Source: Tuctoria greenei (lineage: Eukaryota; Streptophyta; Magnoliopsida; Poales; Poaceae). Taken from it: 64,000 bases of DNA. The position numbers and the translations under genes are program-made. Positions 42,838 to 54,885 of this stretch are shown here, piece by piece. Positions within the stretch are counted from its first letter, which is position 1. Each line of letters opens with the position of its first letter. The notes beneath the pieces were generated by a model, which was not told where the DNA came from, did not search any database, and was given only the letters and a program-made list of their open reading frames with translations. The stretch is from NCBI GenBank assembly GCA_036927565.1, contig JAYESD010000004.1, positions 160,801,697 to 160,865,696 of the forward strand, read 5' to 3'.

Positions 42838-43810
42838 TAGCACGGAGGTGAGTCTGTATTTGTATAAAATGTATCTCATAGAGTCTATGAACAGAGTCGG
42901 GTTGGTCCAAGATGAATAGAACACTTAACTTGGTCCTGTACTTTGAGTGTATCCTTGCCTTCCCCTGTTATTTGGACCTATAATGAAATACATTTATATG
43001 AAGCTGATTCTACAAGCATCTACTTTGCACATGATCATTATTTTTTCTTTTTGTACCTTCTTGTAAATAGTGATGTTGTGTAATCCACATGAAAGTTAGT
43101 CCTAAAGATTAAAGTGATGTATAAATAAGATTTATGAGTAATCTTCTATTTGATCCTAGTATTGTTGGATGGCCTACTCGCCCAGAAACCAATGCCAATG
43201 AAAGGTCCGGAGTGCGCTATCGACTTAGCCTGGTCTAGCACCATAAGTACGCCACTCTACCTATTTCGGTGTGTCTCAGTCAGGTGGGTGCGAAAAGCAT
43301 ATGGACCTATGGAAGTTTAATCAGTATACTTATATTGTCACAATGAGTTTATTAGGATCTAAAATTCAAAGAAGGATAATATGCCACGAATAAGCTATGG
43401 GCAAGAGGACGAATTTTAATTCTTTTCTTGTCTATCATTTGCATGAAAAAAGACTACTTGACGGCGACCTGCATGATCATGGTGGGTGCCGCTGGAGCAC
43501 CTAGCTCTGACATCACCCAGGGGGCCCAGCATCGACGTTTCATACATCGATAGTGGGCGCCGTCGAAGCAACTAAGCTCTTGCAACTCCTAGAGGGGACG
43601 CCATTGACGCCATGTACATGGAGAAGGGTCCTTGGAGATTTCGGATGCAGGACTCGGACCTTGGAGCTATCACAGTAGCTACATGTTCGAAGCAATAAAA
43701 AATTCAAGACATTGTCAAATTCCTTATGGTAGATGTCTTCAATCAATTGACCACATCTACCAAGGGGCCAACAAGATAAAGGTAATGTTACATCCAAGTC
43801 AAAAGTGGAA
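42838..43810 (+). other. E6 spacer between integrase and antisense gene
   Basis: This is the counterpart of 12146-13407 in E2. It keeps CACGGAGGTGAGTCT just after the integrase stop (GT at 42848), ggacctataatgaaa (about 42964) and the stem-loop at 43209-43258. The cggagct hairpins are decayed (near 43493 and 43561). No ORF is supported. Confidence 0.7.
43209..43258 (+). ncRNA. E6 copy of conserved 50-nt stem-loop
   Basis: Outer stem GGAGTG/CACTCT (first pair G-T where E2 has A-T), middle stem ACTTA/TAAGT, inner stem TGGT/ACCA with loop CTAGC. Same length and position relative to integrase as in E2. Confidence 0.55.
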
Positions 43811-45504
43811 TTAAAAATGATTTAATTCATTAAAAATTTGGAGATTTACAAGATTAAGGTACAGAAGGGAAGGATCCTTGCTACTGGAGTTCCGCTGGAA
43901 GTACGTAGCAACTTTCTGGGCAGCTTCTTGGATGATTGCCTTGGCATTTTCTTCCTCCTGGGCGGTGGGTCCGTCAATCGCCGGAGCTAGAGACATAGAA
44001 GGACCCCGGCTACGGGAGCATGTCAGCACATATTCTGCAACATTCTTTGCCAAGGATTTTCCCTAGGTCTTGAGTTGGTCGCTGATCACATCTTCCATGG
44101 AATCCAGCTTAGCTCCAGTAGAGTTGAGCGCCACCAAAGCTTTGTCCATATCTGGCTCTGGATCAACCGGTCGAACCGGACTGAACCCCAGTGGCATCAG
44201 AGCATCTTTCGTTCGCTCAAGGAAGTCCCAGACCTACTGGGACTCTATTGCCCTCGTACTCTGCAGCTCTTCTAGCAACTTTCTTGCGGATGATAGCTCT
44301 GCAGAACCCTCCTTCGAGAACTGTTGACCTCTTTAGCATGATGTTGAATCCGTTCAGTCAGCTACTTCTCTTTGTCAGTGATTTGCTTCTCCTAAAGGTT
44401 CAAGCGGTCTTGCTTCTCCACAAGGTCCCCCTCATTGGACTTCACCTTATCTTCCTTAGTAGAGACAGTAGTCTCTCGCCTGCTGACTCCTTCTCTCTTC
44501 AGCCATATCTGCTGTTTCTCAGCCTCGTGCCAGGACATAAATGTTTTCTCGTGGTTGGCCAGATCCTGCTTGCCGAGTGCTAGCTTCTAAGAGATTTCAT
44601 CTTCTCTTTCCTAGAGCTCTTGCTCCTTATTGTCTAATGCTTCTTGGCGCTTGAGGAGCTGATCCCTCAAAGTGTTGAGACCCTCTGAGCGATCATTTGC
44701 CAATTCATTGGTTTTCTTGGCATGCTCATAGATCTCCCGAGTCTTGTCATGGATGGCCATTATTACAGCCTCTCTTTCATCCAGCACCTTGTTCTGATGC
44801 GTCTAACGAGCTTTCTCAGCCTCGAGCCAATCTCTTATGTCCGCTAGCCGAGACTGCGTCAACTTCGTCATCAAGTAGAGCAGCTTGCACCAGCGCCTTA
44901 GAGTGTCATGCTCATCATCCAGGGCCTCGTTCCTATAGTCGAAGGCGAGATGAACTTGGCAGAGGCTCGAGTAGGCGTTCTCAATCGACATGTCCAAGGG
45001 GATTGGCTCAGGACCTGCCCGAGGTTCCCCTGGTTCCCCCGAGTCTTCCGAAATAGTTGTCGGGGCCTATGGCATAAGCCTGGAATCTAACAACTCAACA
45101 TCTGTAGCGCTGAGTTTTGGGAGCTCATCGACCTATGATGCAGAAGTAGAAGGTTCTGTAGTTGGATCCTCAGGTACCGACTCAGGGGCCATCGCGACGT
45201 CAACTAGCTGCTCTGGCACAGGCATGACAGCCTCTAGCATAGTGACATCAGTCGAGAGCACCGGTTCCACATGTGGTGGTGCTGACACTTCTGCCGCAGG
45301 TTCCAAAATCTTCAGCACTGAAGTCGGTACCTCTGATGCTGGCTCCGGAGCAGCTGAAGCTTGCTCTAGCGTTCTTCATTCGTGGTCTGGCGCAACCACT
45401 GCTTCTTTTGAGAAGCCGTACCATCAGCAGAGGCTTCGGACAGTGCGGTCTCTGTGGCCGCATCGCTGGCAGGTGCTGGAATAGTAGCTCCTCCTCTTGA
45501 TACT
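43811..45504 (-). pseudogene. E6 antisense gene, exon 2
   Basis: The minus strand shows the same layout as E2: after the acceptor, an Ala/Glu/Pro-rich part without the regular 30-bp repeats (SRGGATIPAPASDAATETAL, then EVSAPPHVEPVLSTDVTM), SIENAYSSLCQVHLAFDYRN (E2 has SIDNACSSLRQVQLAFFHDS), a decayed coiled-coil region with stops, and the C-terminus AKNVAEYVLTCSRSRG ... AAQKVATYFQR ending near 43811. Frameshifts are frequent. Plus-strand frames such as 44191-44583 are mirrors. Confidence 0.72.
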
Positions 45505-45582
45505 CTAGAAATAGGGGAATCGAGAATTGAAGGAAAAGCAAAAAAAAAACAAAAAAACACAAGTTCAAGTATCGATGATTAC
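45505..45582 (-). other. Intron of E6 antisense gene (78 bp)
   Basis: Donor CCCCAG/GTAATC and acceptor TATTTCTAG/AGTATC on the minus strand. The intron holds a long T-rich tract (the A run at 45539-45560 on the plus strand). Position, phase 2 and length match the E2 intron (77 bp), although sequence has diverged. Confidence 0.75.
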
Positions 45583-47071
45583 CTGGGGAAGGTGCCGCTC
45601 CAGTCGGCATGAAACCTCTTTCTTGGATGGCCGTAGTTAGGATGCATCGTCGTCGATGAGGCATAAGCTCTGGACTTCATCCCAGTACTTGCGGTAGCCA
45701 CCATCGTTTCTACAGCTCAGATCTTTGTCAATCCAAACTTTGAGCCCGCCGCTGTCCCTGGGACTGGAGTAGACTTGCCGGACCTAGTGCTCGTCATAGG
45801 CACTGGATCCAAAGAAGATTTCTTGGGCTCAGGGCACACCTTGGCCGTTGGAGCCGGGGTTGCTGTTTCTGGAGGCACAACCAGCACTGACTTGAGAGTC
45901 AGGCGAGGAAGTGGCACCGCTTGTCTCGGAGCTGCTCTAACAGTGCTGCCATCAGTTCGGATCAACTTCTTCTTCCGATTGGAGGCGTCGACAGACTCTT
46001 TGCCTTTGCCCCGACTTGAGTCATACTACTTCTGACTTGGTCCTGTAGGAGCTTTACCCTTTCCACTGACAGGTGCAGAGTCGGACTCTTCATGTGGGTA
46101 GGTTGCCGATGCTCTGGGGATTATAATCTCTACTGGCGGAGTGCTCCTTCGTTGCACCGCAAGACATGTATCATCAAGGGGCGGCATCATCTTCTATAGC
46201 TCCCTCCTCACCTACAGAACAACACACAGAGGCAAGAACTCTGCCGGAGGTACGAGATCATCTATTGATAGAGTTCTAGTGTACAACTTCTGCGGATGGA
46301 GCTTCAAGGCATGCTCATCTAAGTTTGCTCCCCGACCAACGTCAATCCCGAGGAAATCCATTTCTCAAGAGTATGACCAAGCTACAAATTCTCGCTCCTT
46401 GAGTGGAGCCTAGCGGTTGGTCAGAAAGTTGTCGAGGACCATCGGAGACGTCAATCCTCTGTCAACCAAGTTCTGGATTCTTGATAGCACGAGGTTGTAC
46501 TCTTTAGTCAGCTTCGGGAGCTTCTCCAGGGAGTCAGACTCCATCGTCGGAAACTCTTCTGGCAGCTCCAGCTGGTCATGATGGTCCACCCGGAAAATTA
46601 CCGCTCAGTCTTCCAAGTCTCCCACTTTTTGTAACGAAAGGACTTGATGTACTTGTATGGGGGATTCCTACGCCTTACAAAGTAGTAGAATCCCAATAAG
46701 TTGTTACCTTTGCCTATCGCCCGGACTGTGAAGAAGGTCTGGAACAGCGGCACGCAGGGTTGCACGCTTACCCAAATCTCACAGATGTGGACGAAGATCG
46801 CCACCAACAAGATTAAATGAGGACCTAGATGTTGTAGTTTGAGCCCGTATGACTCCAGCAGCATCAGCAAGAAGCTGGATACTGGTCGATCCAGCCGAAC
46901 CATGGCATATGCGGAGAAGTAGAGAATGTCGCCGGGGGACTCCTTCTTTAAAGGGAGCTTGCCGCAGCGAAAAGCATTGCTGAAGGAGTCACTATGCCAG
47001 CCCATCAGCTACCAGACTCTTGTAGGATCCCTCTCGCTCACAATCTTGTTGGGGGAAAGTCCAAGTTCCAT
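45583..47071 (-). pseudogene. E6 antisense gene, exon 1
   Basis: The start Met is at 47071 (MELGLSPNKIVSERD). A TAG interrupts before LMGWHSDSFSNAF; then the transposon-like domain runs to 46598 (YFSAYAMVRLDRPVSSFLLM, LILLVAIFVHICEIWVS). Beyond that, in shifted frames, VLSRIQNLVDRGLTS and LDNFLTNR followed by TAG where E2 has Trp, then a Ser/Arg/Lys/Pro-rich region (about 46250-45583) ending at the intron donor. The function is unknown. Confidence 0.72.
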
Positions 47072-47563
47072 CACCGCAAAGTGGAGCAAAAGTAGGTGCG
47101 CGATGAAAGGGTTCAAGCAGAGAACTCTATGAGCAAGAACAGATCGGTGCGTAAGAGTTTTCTTCCCTTGCAACGCCTCTTCCTTTATCAGGCCTCTGCA
47201 ATGCTTGGATGGCAACTGCATTCAGACCTTGATCACGCTCAAAAAAGTTACCTCATCAATGACAAGGGGGCCCAGATCCACTTCGCCAAAAAAGTAAAAC
47301 CAAGTGAATCATTGTCATAATAATAAGAAGTTGGAAGTGTGAGGACGATGGCCTAACAGGGTTACAAAGATTGCGCTGAGAACCGATACGAAAATCGTAT
47401 TGGGAATCAGCATCATTCAATTGCGTGAGATCTGCACATAATATATCTCACCTACCAAATCAAGAAGGGTTGCGTGTCTCAAAAGGAAAACTGAAGCAGC
47501 AGCGTGGGAGAGATAATGGCACCACCTCCGATATCGAAACCTCACAATCTCACCAGAGGTGGG
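47072..47563. other. E6 region upstream of antisense gene to E7 junction
   Basis: No ORF is supported. It matches 16829-17320 of E2, including the inverted repeat around aaccgatacg/cgtattggga (47380-47405) and accacctcc (47521). It ends in agaggtggg at 47563, a purine-rich run at the place of the E2 polypurine tract, where the E7 LTR begins. Confidence 0.6.
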
Positions 47564-49108
47564 TGTTGATGGCTATTCTACACCAATTTCACCCGTCAAT
47601 ATAACTCAATTATGTGAAGGTATTGACATTTCTTGCAACATCACCTTTCTATTTAAACTATTTCCACTTGTCATTGGAGAAAGTAGTGCATGCAGGGATT
47701 CTATGCCGAAATGAAGTGAAATAAGGGGATGGATCCTATAAAATATCATTCAGCCAATCAAGCGACGACACGTGACACCACATGGATCAAATGGACCAAA
47801 AAGAGAAGTTTTCAAGGCCATCCAACGGTGTAGCACCCATATCAGTCAATGGGACCCACCTGTCAGTCACTTGGAGAACGCACACCGCAAAAGGGGCCAG
47901 GACCAAGTCGGCCGACCCCCCTAGTCGGTTGACTAGTTCCTAGCGCCATTCTCAGTCAAACTCCACGTGGTAGCTCCTCCAGGCTTCAAGTAGTCAGGGA
48001 TGACTGATTAGTGCGCTTTTGGTGGCGGGAACCGACCCTTCTCCAAGCTATAAATAGGACCCTCACCCCTCACTTCAACACACACCACTTGAGTATTCAT
48101 CCACTGTATCCACTATTCTCCAGGCTTAGATGAGTATAGGTTGTAGAGAGGAGAGTCTCTAGTCCATAGACCAAGTAGGAGAGGAGTAGAAGGAGTCTCT
48201 TTCCAATTGGGAAATGTATGCCTTCCATATTCCTATTTTTATTTGTGACATTATTCATAATAAAGATGTTATCTTTAGTCTTCATATGTTATATACTTGG
48301 ATGAAGCGTTTCTTGTTTGATTGTGGATTCCATGTATGTGGTTGGAGTGGTATTTATGATTGTGCTATACCATGTTCATTAAATTATCGTAAACACTATA
48401 AACCTCCACTATAGTCTAATTAGATATGATATGGTTATGTTAACATAAATCACATATGCTATGAATTAACATTGGTTCAACAATGATTTAGTTCATTGCC
48501 TCAGGATGGCTTGTGCCTAGGCTCTTAAGGTAATTACTTAATATGCTAGCATGGTGCTAGGATAGAGAGAAGCGTTGAATGTCTCGTAGACCCACAGATT
48601 GAAGAGGTAGGCAGTAGGTGGTGATAACCATATCTGTTGTTTGGTATCCTCCACGTTCGTCTATGACACCAGCTCTTGGTGGGAGTCCCCTAGTGTTGCT
48701 AGGCGTAAACCAGTGCCCGATGTGTTAGTCCACTTAGCATGAGAATTCATAATTAACATGATCATTAGTAACTAACTTAGGCTATTTATATGTATATTAG
48801 AAGCATAGGAGGAGTCTCTACCTAACTCTTAGCCTAAATTCTTCTATTACCTCATTTATCCCCCTTAGGATAGAATGCTCTTGTGTGTGTCACACTATCC
48901 CAACTTATCATTTAACCCATCCTTGCTAGAACACTACCTAGACCAACCTAAGCCTTTCCACTTGATGATTGTTTTACTTCCATCTAGCCTTCCTTTGGGG
49001 ACATATAAATGACACTCTTTGGGAATAATCTTTAAAGGGGAAATGCTACATCGATAGTTTCCGTGCGCTTGTGGATGTTCACTTGAAATTAAAACCTACC
49101 AACAAACA
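47564..49108 (+). repeat. E7 5' LTR
   Basis: It starts TGTTGATGG, matching the 3' LTR at 54886 over the first 425 bases. TATA box TATAAATA at 48049-48056. The right end is placed at aacaaaca (about 49104-49108) upstream of the first primer-site-like sequence and is uncertain by some tens of bases. No gene is supported. Confidence 0.75.
48049..48056 (+). promoter_or_regulatory. E7 LTR TATA box
   Basis: TATAAATA followed by GC/CT-rich leader (ggaccctcacccctcacttc). The 3' LTR is truncated before this point. Confidence 0.7.
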
Positions 49109-49168
49109 TTTCTAGCACCCCTGCTAGGGAGCATTTGTTAGTAGTGTGTAGGAAATATAAAGAAGCAT

Positions 49169-49192
49169 TTCTAGCACCGTTGCCGGGGAAGG
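49169..49192 (+). other. E7 primer binding site (Athila type)
   Basis: agcaccgttgccgggga corresponds to the usual Athila site tggcgccgttgccgggga (complementary to tRNA-Asp in related elements). A similar but poorer site, agcacccctgctaggga, lies 65 bases upstream at about 49113, preceded by the same catttct, so the start of the internal region is partly duplicated. Confidence 0.7.
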
Positions 49193-49389
49193 TAGCTGAA
49201 GTATTGCATGATTGAGTGAATAGGATAGGACCCTGGTAGGTTTTAGTAGGATGACCCCTCTTTGTCTTCACATTTTATGTGAAAACAGGGTAGTGTATGT
49301 CTTGTTTCCGCTTGACAGAAAACTTTGTTGAAGATCCCGAATCCCTTCTATGAGATCGGCCTCGTGTCGTAACCCCTCAAAAGCTTCGA

Positions 49390-50430
49390 GTGGCAAAGCA
49401 AGCTAGCACAACCGCACCAACAACCGAAACAGCAATGGTCCAAAAGACCCTTCGTGAGTTTTCAGCTCCCTCTACTAACAATGTGCCTATTGGGCCCATT
49501 GTTAACACGGTAGACATAAACTTTGAAATCAAGACTGGCCTTATCACTATGGTGCAAGCCAACCCATTTTGTGGGAAGGCTAACGTGGATGCAATTGCTT
49601 ACCTGCAACAGTTCCTTGAGATCTGTAGCACTTTTAAGATAAATGACTTATCCCCTGATGCTGTCCGTCATAGGCTATTCCCGTTCTCTCTTCTTGGGAG
49701 AGTGAAACAGTGGTTCTACGCAAATTAACGTGCTATATATACTTTAGAGAAATGTTCTACAATGTTCCTCGTGATTTTTTTCCCGTTCGGAAAGACCAAT
49801 GCCCTACGTGGAAGAATTTACAGCTTCCACCAAGATGCCAAGGAGTCAATTCTTGAGGCTTGGGAGAGGCTGTAGGAGTATATCCTAGCCTGTCTTACCA
49901 TGGGATGGATGACTGACTCATCATCCAAAACTTTTACATCAGGCAAATCTCTTCCGCCCGTGACCATGTTGATCCTGCTGCTGGAGGTGCTCTTTTCTCA
50001 ATTACGGTGCCCAAAGCCAAAGATTTCATTGAGAAGATGGTGTCCAACATGGGTTGGAGCGGCGAGCGTCTCCATACCCGCTACCGAGGCATGCACACCT
50101 TGAAGGAGGTGGACATGAGCGCTGCCAAATTGGACCTCCTTGTGAAGAAAATTGATGGACAAGCCAATGGTGAAGTATGTGGCAATGCCTACGCCTTAGA
50201 CTCTCGCATCACATGTGAAGTTTGTGGCAACATGGGCCATTTGGGCAATGACTGCCCAGAAACCCATGGGGATGCCCTATACTTGGCCAACAATGGAAGC
50301 AACAATGGTTATCGTCCAGGAGGTCAAGGGTGGGGCCAACCACGCCCATTCTTTCAAGGATGGTACAACAACAATGGCAACAATGGAAATCAACCTAACT
50401 TCAGAGAACTTGCCAATAGTTAGCGAAAGA
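49390..50430 (+). pseudogene. E7 gag
   Basis: The first part (49390-49728) shows the Athila gag pattern ANPFCGKANVDAIAYLQQFL, then AVRHRLFPFSLLGRVKQWFY. After a stop and frameshift it continues FHQDAKESILEAWERL, then KDFIEKMVSNMGWSGERLHT, and a CX2CX4HX4C knuckle (CEVCGNMGHLGNDC, 50215-50256) followed by an Asn/Gly-rich tail. The real start may lie upstream of 49390. Breaks: stop at 49726, a frameshift and a stop near 49875, TAG at 50421. Confidence 0.85.
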
Positions 50431-51347
50431 TCAATGATGCTCTATCCAAGAAGCTGTAGGCTAATGACAAGACCCTAGAAAGCATCAATGCCAAGATTGA
50501 AGGACTATCGTCAGCCTTTAGGAATCAATTGAGTTTCAACAAGATGTCGAAGACTCATTTGGCTCAACTAGCAGATGTTGTTCCTCCAATGGAGAATGGC
50601 AAGATGCCAGGACAACATGAACCTCTCCTGGAAAATGTCAACATGATTTCTTTACAATGAGGCAATTGGCTGAAGGACCTTGGATGTCCTACAATCTCAT
50701 GATCAATTGATGCACACCACTTTGACAAGGCCCTTTGTGACCTTGGAGCAAGTGTGAGTGTGATGCCCAAGGTGGTTTTCGACGAGCTAAGCTTCACAGG
50801 GCTTTCTACAACACCAATGCAGCTCCAATTGGTTGATTCTTCAGTCCGTTATCCGGCGGGTATTGCCGACGATGTCCCGGTGAAAATCCGGAACTGCTTC
50901 ATACCCGTGGATTTCGTGGTGCTCGACATGGAGGTCGACAAGGATACGCCGCTCATTCTTAAGCGCCCATTCCTAAGCACCGCGAAGGCTCGCATAGATG
51001 TGAGGGCTGGAGAAATCCACTTTCTTATAATTGGCAAGGAGGAGAAGTTTAAATTTCCCCCAAAGTTGGAGCAATGCTCCATGATCCGTATCAAGTATGG
51101 GTCGAATGTTAAACACATTCAAGAGGTCAAAATCACACCTCCAAAGGTGGACCCGCTCATTAAATTCATGAGGAATTTGATCTATGCGGAAAACTCATCT
51201 TATCGTCCACGCCGACACCCCAAGAAGAAGGAGAAGTCTGGGACTCCCCAAAGACCCAAGTCCACCAAGCCGCTAGAGAAGGAATGGGGGAAGAAGCAAG
51301 ACAAGCCGTTCGAGCCCATCCCTCCGGGCCCGGATGTCAATAAATGA
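50431..51347 (+). pseudogene. E7 gag-protease linker and protease
   Basis: After the linker (SKTHLAQLADVVPPMENGKM, with stops near 50456, 50658 and 50700), the protease is readable: FDKALCDLGASVSVMPKVVF carries the active-site Asp in the DLGAS form usual for Athila, then LQLVDSSVRYPAGIADDVPV, PVDFVVLDMEVD and LKRPFLSTAKARIDVRAG. The frame ends in a Lys/Pro-rich tail at 51347 with no RT after it. Confidence 0.85.
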
Positions 51348-52062
51348 AGAAGGAGGAATGTCCATCTTATCGGACGGTGGTGAGACCTTGCCAATAGGTT
51401 AAATTGTTAGTCATCCTTTTTTTATTTTTCTTTTCTCTTTATTTGGATTTCCCCATTTAGTTTTATTCTCCCACTGCATATTTGATTTTCTTAGCATGTT
51501 GAGAATCTTATATTCTCAACTATCATTTTTATTAATTTATTTTTCACAAATAGAAAATTGTTGGGTTTTGAAAACGGAAATTTTATTTGGAAAGCAATAT
51601 TCCTGAGCTGCAAAAGTGGTATTTCACCAACGTGATGATTCCATTGTCGTTGGGGAGCCACCTGCCAAAAGGGAGAACAGGGGGGCTCACCTGTCAGGTC
51701 GACCGACCCTCCTGTTCGGCTCACATGGGAAAAATATCCAATTTGGCTCTCTCTCCTCCAATTGCTACATTTGGTGTCCTAGTGACCGTTGGGGATTGCA
51801 CACTATGAATGGTGGTCGTGTGGAGCTCCTCTCTTCACACTTCATCTCATTTCATACATCCCAAAAGTCACTCTTGCTCAAATTGTTTTTCTTTCTCTTC
51901 ATTGAAGCACTCTTGCTTAAAATCCAACTCAAAAAGATTTGCTGTTCATTGCATTTGCAATTTGCTTTCAAGTTCTTCAAGGGAAAATTCATTGGGGTTT
52001 TGTTTTCACTAACATCCCCTCCTTCGAGTTTTTGTCTATTGTGTTCTTGTATGTTGTGGCCA
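51348..52062 (+). other. E7 spacer after protease
   Basis: No RT, RNase H or integrase motif is found on either strand. The sequence is T-rich and resembles an untranslated leader (cttctcttt-type pyrimidine stretches at 51830-51920). Frames such as 51616-52065 are pyrimidine-rich reading accidents. Confidence 0.6.
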
Positions 52063-53540
52063 TGAAAGGAATGAAAAGGTTATTTGTAAAGAGGAAGGAG
52101 GTTACAAGCTCAAGCCATGGCGGAGACTCAAGTGCACAGCCCCCTTCCATTGCTACACCATGATCACGGAGGAGGAGTGTAGGAGAGGACACTACCATTG
52201 GTGAGAGGAGCAACCCTCACCAACTTCTTCACAGCGATGACCTCGACATCCAAAGTGAAGTTGAAGATCAAGCATGCAAGATCCTCCAAGATCGTGAGTT
52301 TTCTCATACGAAAGCTTATGATCTGGATTTGATCTCCAAAATAGGTATGGATTCCAAATTCTTTTCCATTTGGTGTGCACTAGGATCGAAACATTTTGCT
52401 CACATAGAGGAGAAAGGTTCACACCTCTCTCCATATAATTCCTTTGCACACTCAAGATAGGATTTGATGGTATTACTTTTCCATTATTTCAAAAAGATAC
52501 AACATCCTATGGAAAGAATTATGTGAAATCCTAGGCTTCCAAAAACATTTGTTTGCTAGAATTGGACAATTTGCCTAAGTTTAACAAATAAAGTTTTTGG
52601 CAAGATTTAACTGGTGAGGTCAGATGTAGTGCACCTAGGAATAGCCACTTGCACAACCCCACTTTACTTCATGCATAGATGGGTGGCTATGACTATGTTC
52701 CCTAGAGGATACGTAAGTATAGTGTGTGATGATGAGCTCAAAGTTTTATTTGCCATGATTAAAAAGATAAAAATTGCTCCAGATATTTTTCATGATGACA
52801 CAATGGTTAGATTACATTCCAAGGGTAGGGCCAATTGAAAGAACTTCATTGATTACCCGTATTGCTACTAGGGTAGGGGCACTAGAATATTCTTCATTTG
52901 AGTATATTTAAAATGAATAAGAATTAATTGATGAAGAATATTTAGTGCAGGGACATACCCTTAAGCATGATCAAGATGGCTCTTTGATATTTTATTATCC
53001 CGGCTTTGTCAATGAAATTCGGTTACTAACCGGAATTATCATTTGTACAAATGCCGGAGGCTAACCATTGACCTACTTCCCATCGAGGAAGCCGGAAGAA
53101 GTAATGTCTCTTGCAGGGTAACTAGAAGCTGCACAAGGAGAGCGTCCATGCCCACGACAACCTCCACGGTCCATGAGTACGAAGAGGAAGAGAACCCAAC
53201 GGGTGACGCACTCGGATGGACTCAACCTCCATCGTATGAGACTGAAGGTCCGTCTTGGCATGGACGGCCGGGTGCTACATGGGAAACACCCCTATCCACT
53301 TCAAGCTCTAGCAACATGCCTCCAACATCTATGAGAAGATGTCATTCCACTTCGGCTAGAAGTCATCATGACAATAACCAAGAAATGACGGACCTCTCTA
53401 GACGTATGGAGAAGCTTGAAGTAAGGACGGGTGACATCTACAACACTCTCCAAGGGCATGTCGAGGTATCAATGACTGGCAACAACACATGGACGCTCAA
53501 TTCATCAACCTCAACTCCACGCTACAACAAGCTTGGGTGA
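52063..53540 (+). pseudogene. E7 env-like / Athila second ORF, decayed
   Basis: An ATG at 52063 (MKGMKRLFVKRKEVTSSSHG) begins a basic N-terminus like those of Athila second ORFs. Further on, one plus-strand frame across stops reads VHLGIATCTTPLYFMHRWVA (52629-52688), GPIERTSLITRIATRVGALE (52830-52890), EEYLVQGHTLKHDQDGSLIF and YYPGFVNEIRL (to about 53025). This resembles the conserved core of Athila env-like proteins as I recall it; I could not search for it. A Ser/Thr/Arg-rich tail (53043-53540) follows. Stops and frameshifts are numerous. Confidence 0.5.
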
Positions 53541-54885
53541 GGACCCCTAGTTGAGGTAAATTGTATCAACACCTTGCATATTTATTTTTCACTTACCCAT
53601 CATCCACCTTGCATTTAAAAAATAACAATATAGAATAGGTTCAATTTCTAAATAAAATAAAAGATGTGTGGTAAGAATGACTTGGAATTCACAAAGATGA
53701 AATGATGAATAGTTGCTCTGTTTTAATTTTCCTAAGTCCCTAGTTTACAACTTACTACTCTCCAACATATTGCTCTCATTGGCTATAAATTGCTTTTGCC
53801 TTGATTTGGAAATTGTGGGTAGCAAAAGCTTAATCCATTCTAAGTTGTTGTGAGATATGATATAGTGATAGGGCTGCTATTCCTCATTTGATAAGTGAAA
53901 CATAGATTTCCGGAGAAATTCTAAAAAGATTTAAGTTATCCTCATTTGATTAGAAATACCCACCAAAGCCATATGATATATCACATTGATAGACCATATG
54001 CATATTCTATTCTTCTTTACATTGAGCTTTGTCAAACTAGTATAAACCTATGTGAGATTTCTTTCATTACTTTTTGAATTCAAGACATCACTTGCACATG
54101 CTATACTTCTACACTAGAATAAGCAAATTTTTCATCATACCACCATTCCACCACAATAAAAAGAGAAACTCCATATCATTCACGCTTAGTACTCTCTCCA
54201 AAAGTCATTGCATAAAAAGGGAGTAAAATACATGGGTAAAAGAAAAAGAAAAAAAGAAAATGCATGCTTACATCATAAGCATGAGAAAAAATGTAGTCAT
54301 GTTTCACCCCTGCAAAGTAATAGAGTCCTCTCAAAAAGGAGTCATCTGAAGATCCACATCCACTCCATTCCATCACAGATGAACAAGTCCTGAATCAAAT
54401 TATTTTGAATTGATTTCTCCTAAGGCTTGCTATTTTGACTTTGTAATATTATGTGTTGCAAATATGCCTACTATATTCCCTACCAAGCTCCACATACAAG
54501 CCTTATGTAGAGGTAGGATGAATTTAGGCACAATGCCTTGGTGAGGACATATTTCCACTACACAAAAAGGGAGAGACTTGAGAGACTCAAATTGAGATAC
54601 TTAAAATCTAAATCGAACTCTCCAGAATTTAAGTGGAACTTTATTTCTAGTGTATATGTGCTCAATTTGTTGTTCTATCTTTCAACCATCCATGAATAGG
54701 AGATGGCATACGCCCCATAATAACCTAAGATGGGTGAAGTACCATGCCAATTTTTGCAATACTAGGTAGATTATTTTGTTGTGCACATAGTACTTTTGAA
54801 AAATAGAACATAGTAGCAACTCCTGATTATCAACCTAAAGTCTTGACTTTTCTCGGGACTAGCAAAGGATAAGCTTGCAGGAGTT
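53541..54885 (+). other. E7 region before 3' LTR
   Basis: AT-rich, no ORF with a recognisable domain. Purine-rich tracts occur at 54238-54262 (aaaagaaaaagaaaaaaagaa) and 54567-54582. The immediate LTR flank is gcaggagt. Confidence 0.6.

Larger units (their letters stand above)
36164..47563 (+). mobile_element. E6: Tat-lineage element with full gene order, decayed
   Basis: Plus strand: 5' LTR (36164-37049), primer site, gag, protease, RT, RNase H, second RNase H, integrase, the conserved stem-loop, and an antisense gene with intron. E7 begins at 47564, just where the 3' LTR would be expected; E2 has about 180 bases between the equivalent conserved points and its LTR. The 3' LTR probably lies beyond the window. 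Many stops and frameshifts make it older than E2. The five bases before the LTR are acaag. It supplies the protease-RT block that E2 lacks. Confidence 0.9.

Noticed and set aside
44191..44583. 130-codon plus-strand ORF in E6
   Set aside because: It is the mirror of the decayed antisense coiled-coil exon, where mirrored charged codons read as Leu/Ser-rich protein.
51616..52065. 149-codon ORF with hydrophobic stretches that might be a membrane protein
   Set aside because: The composition follows from T-rich leader sequence; overlapping frames are equally open, and no motif was seen.
52192..52455. Minus-strand short ORF in the E7 spacer
   Set aside because: No domain, opposite to the env-like remnant, no supporting context.
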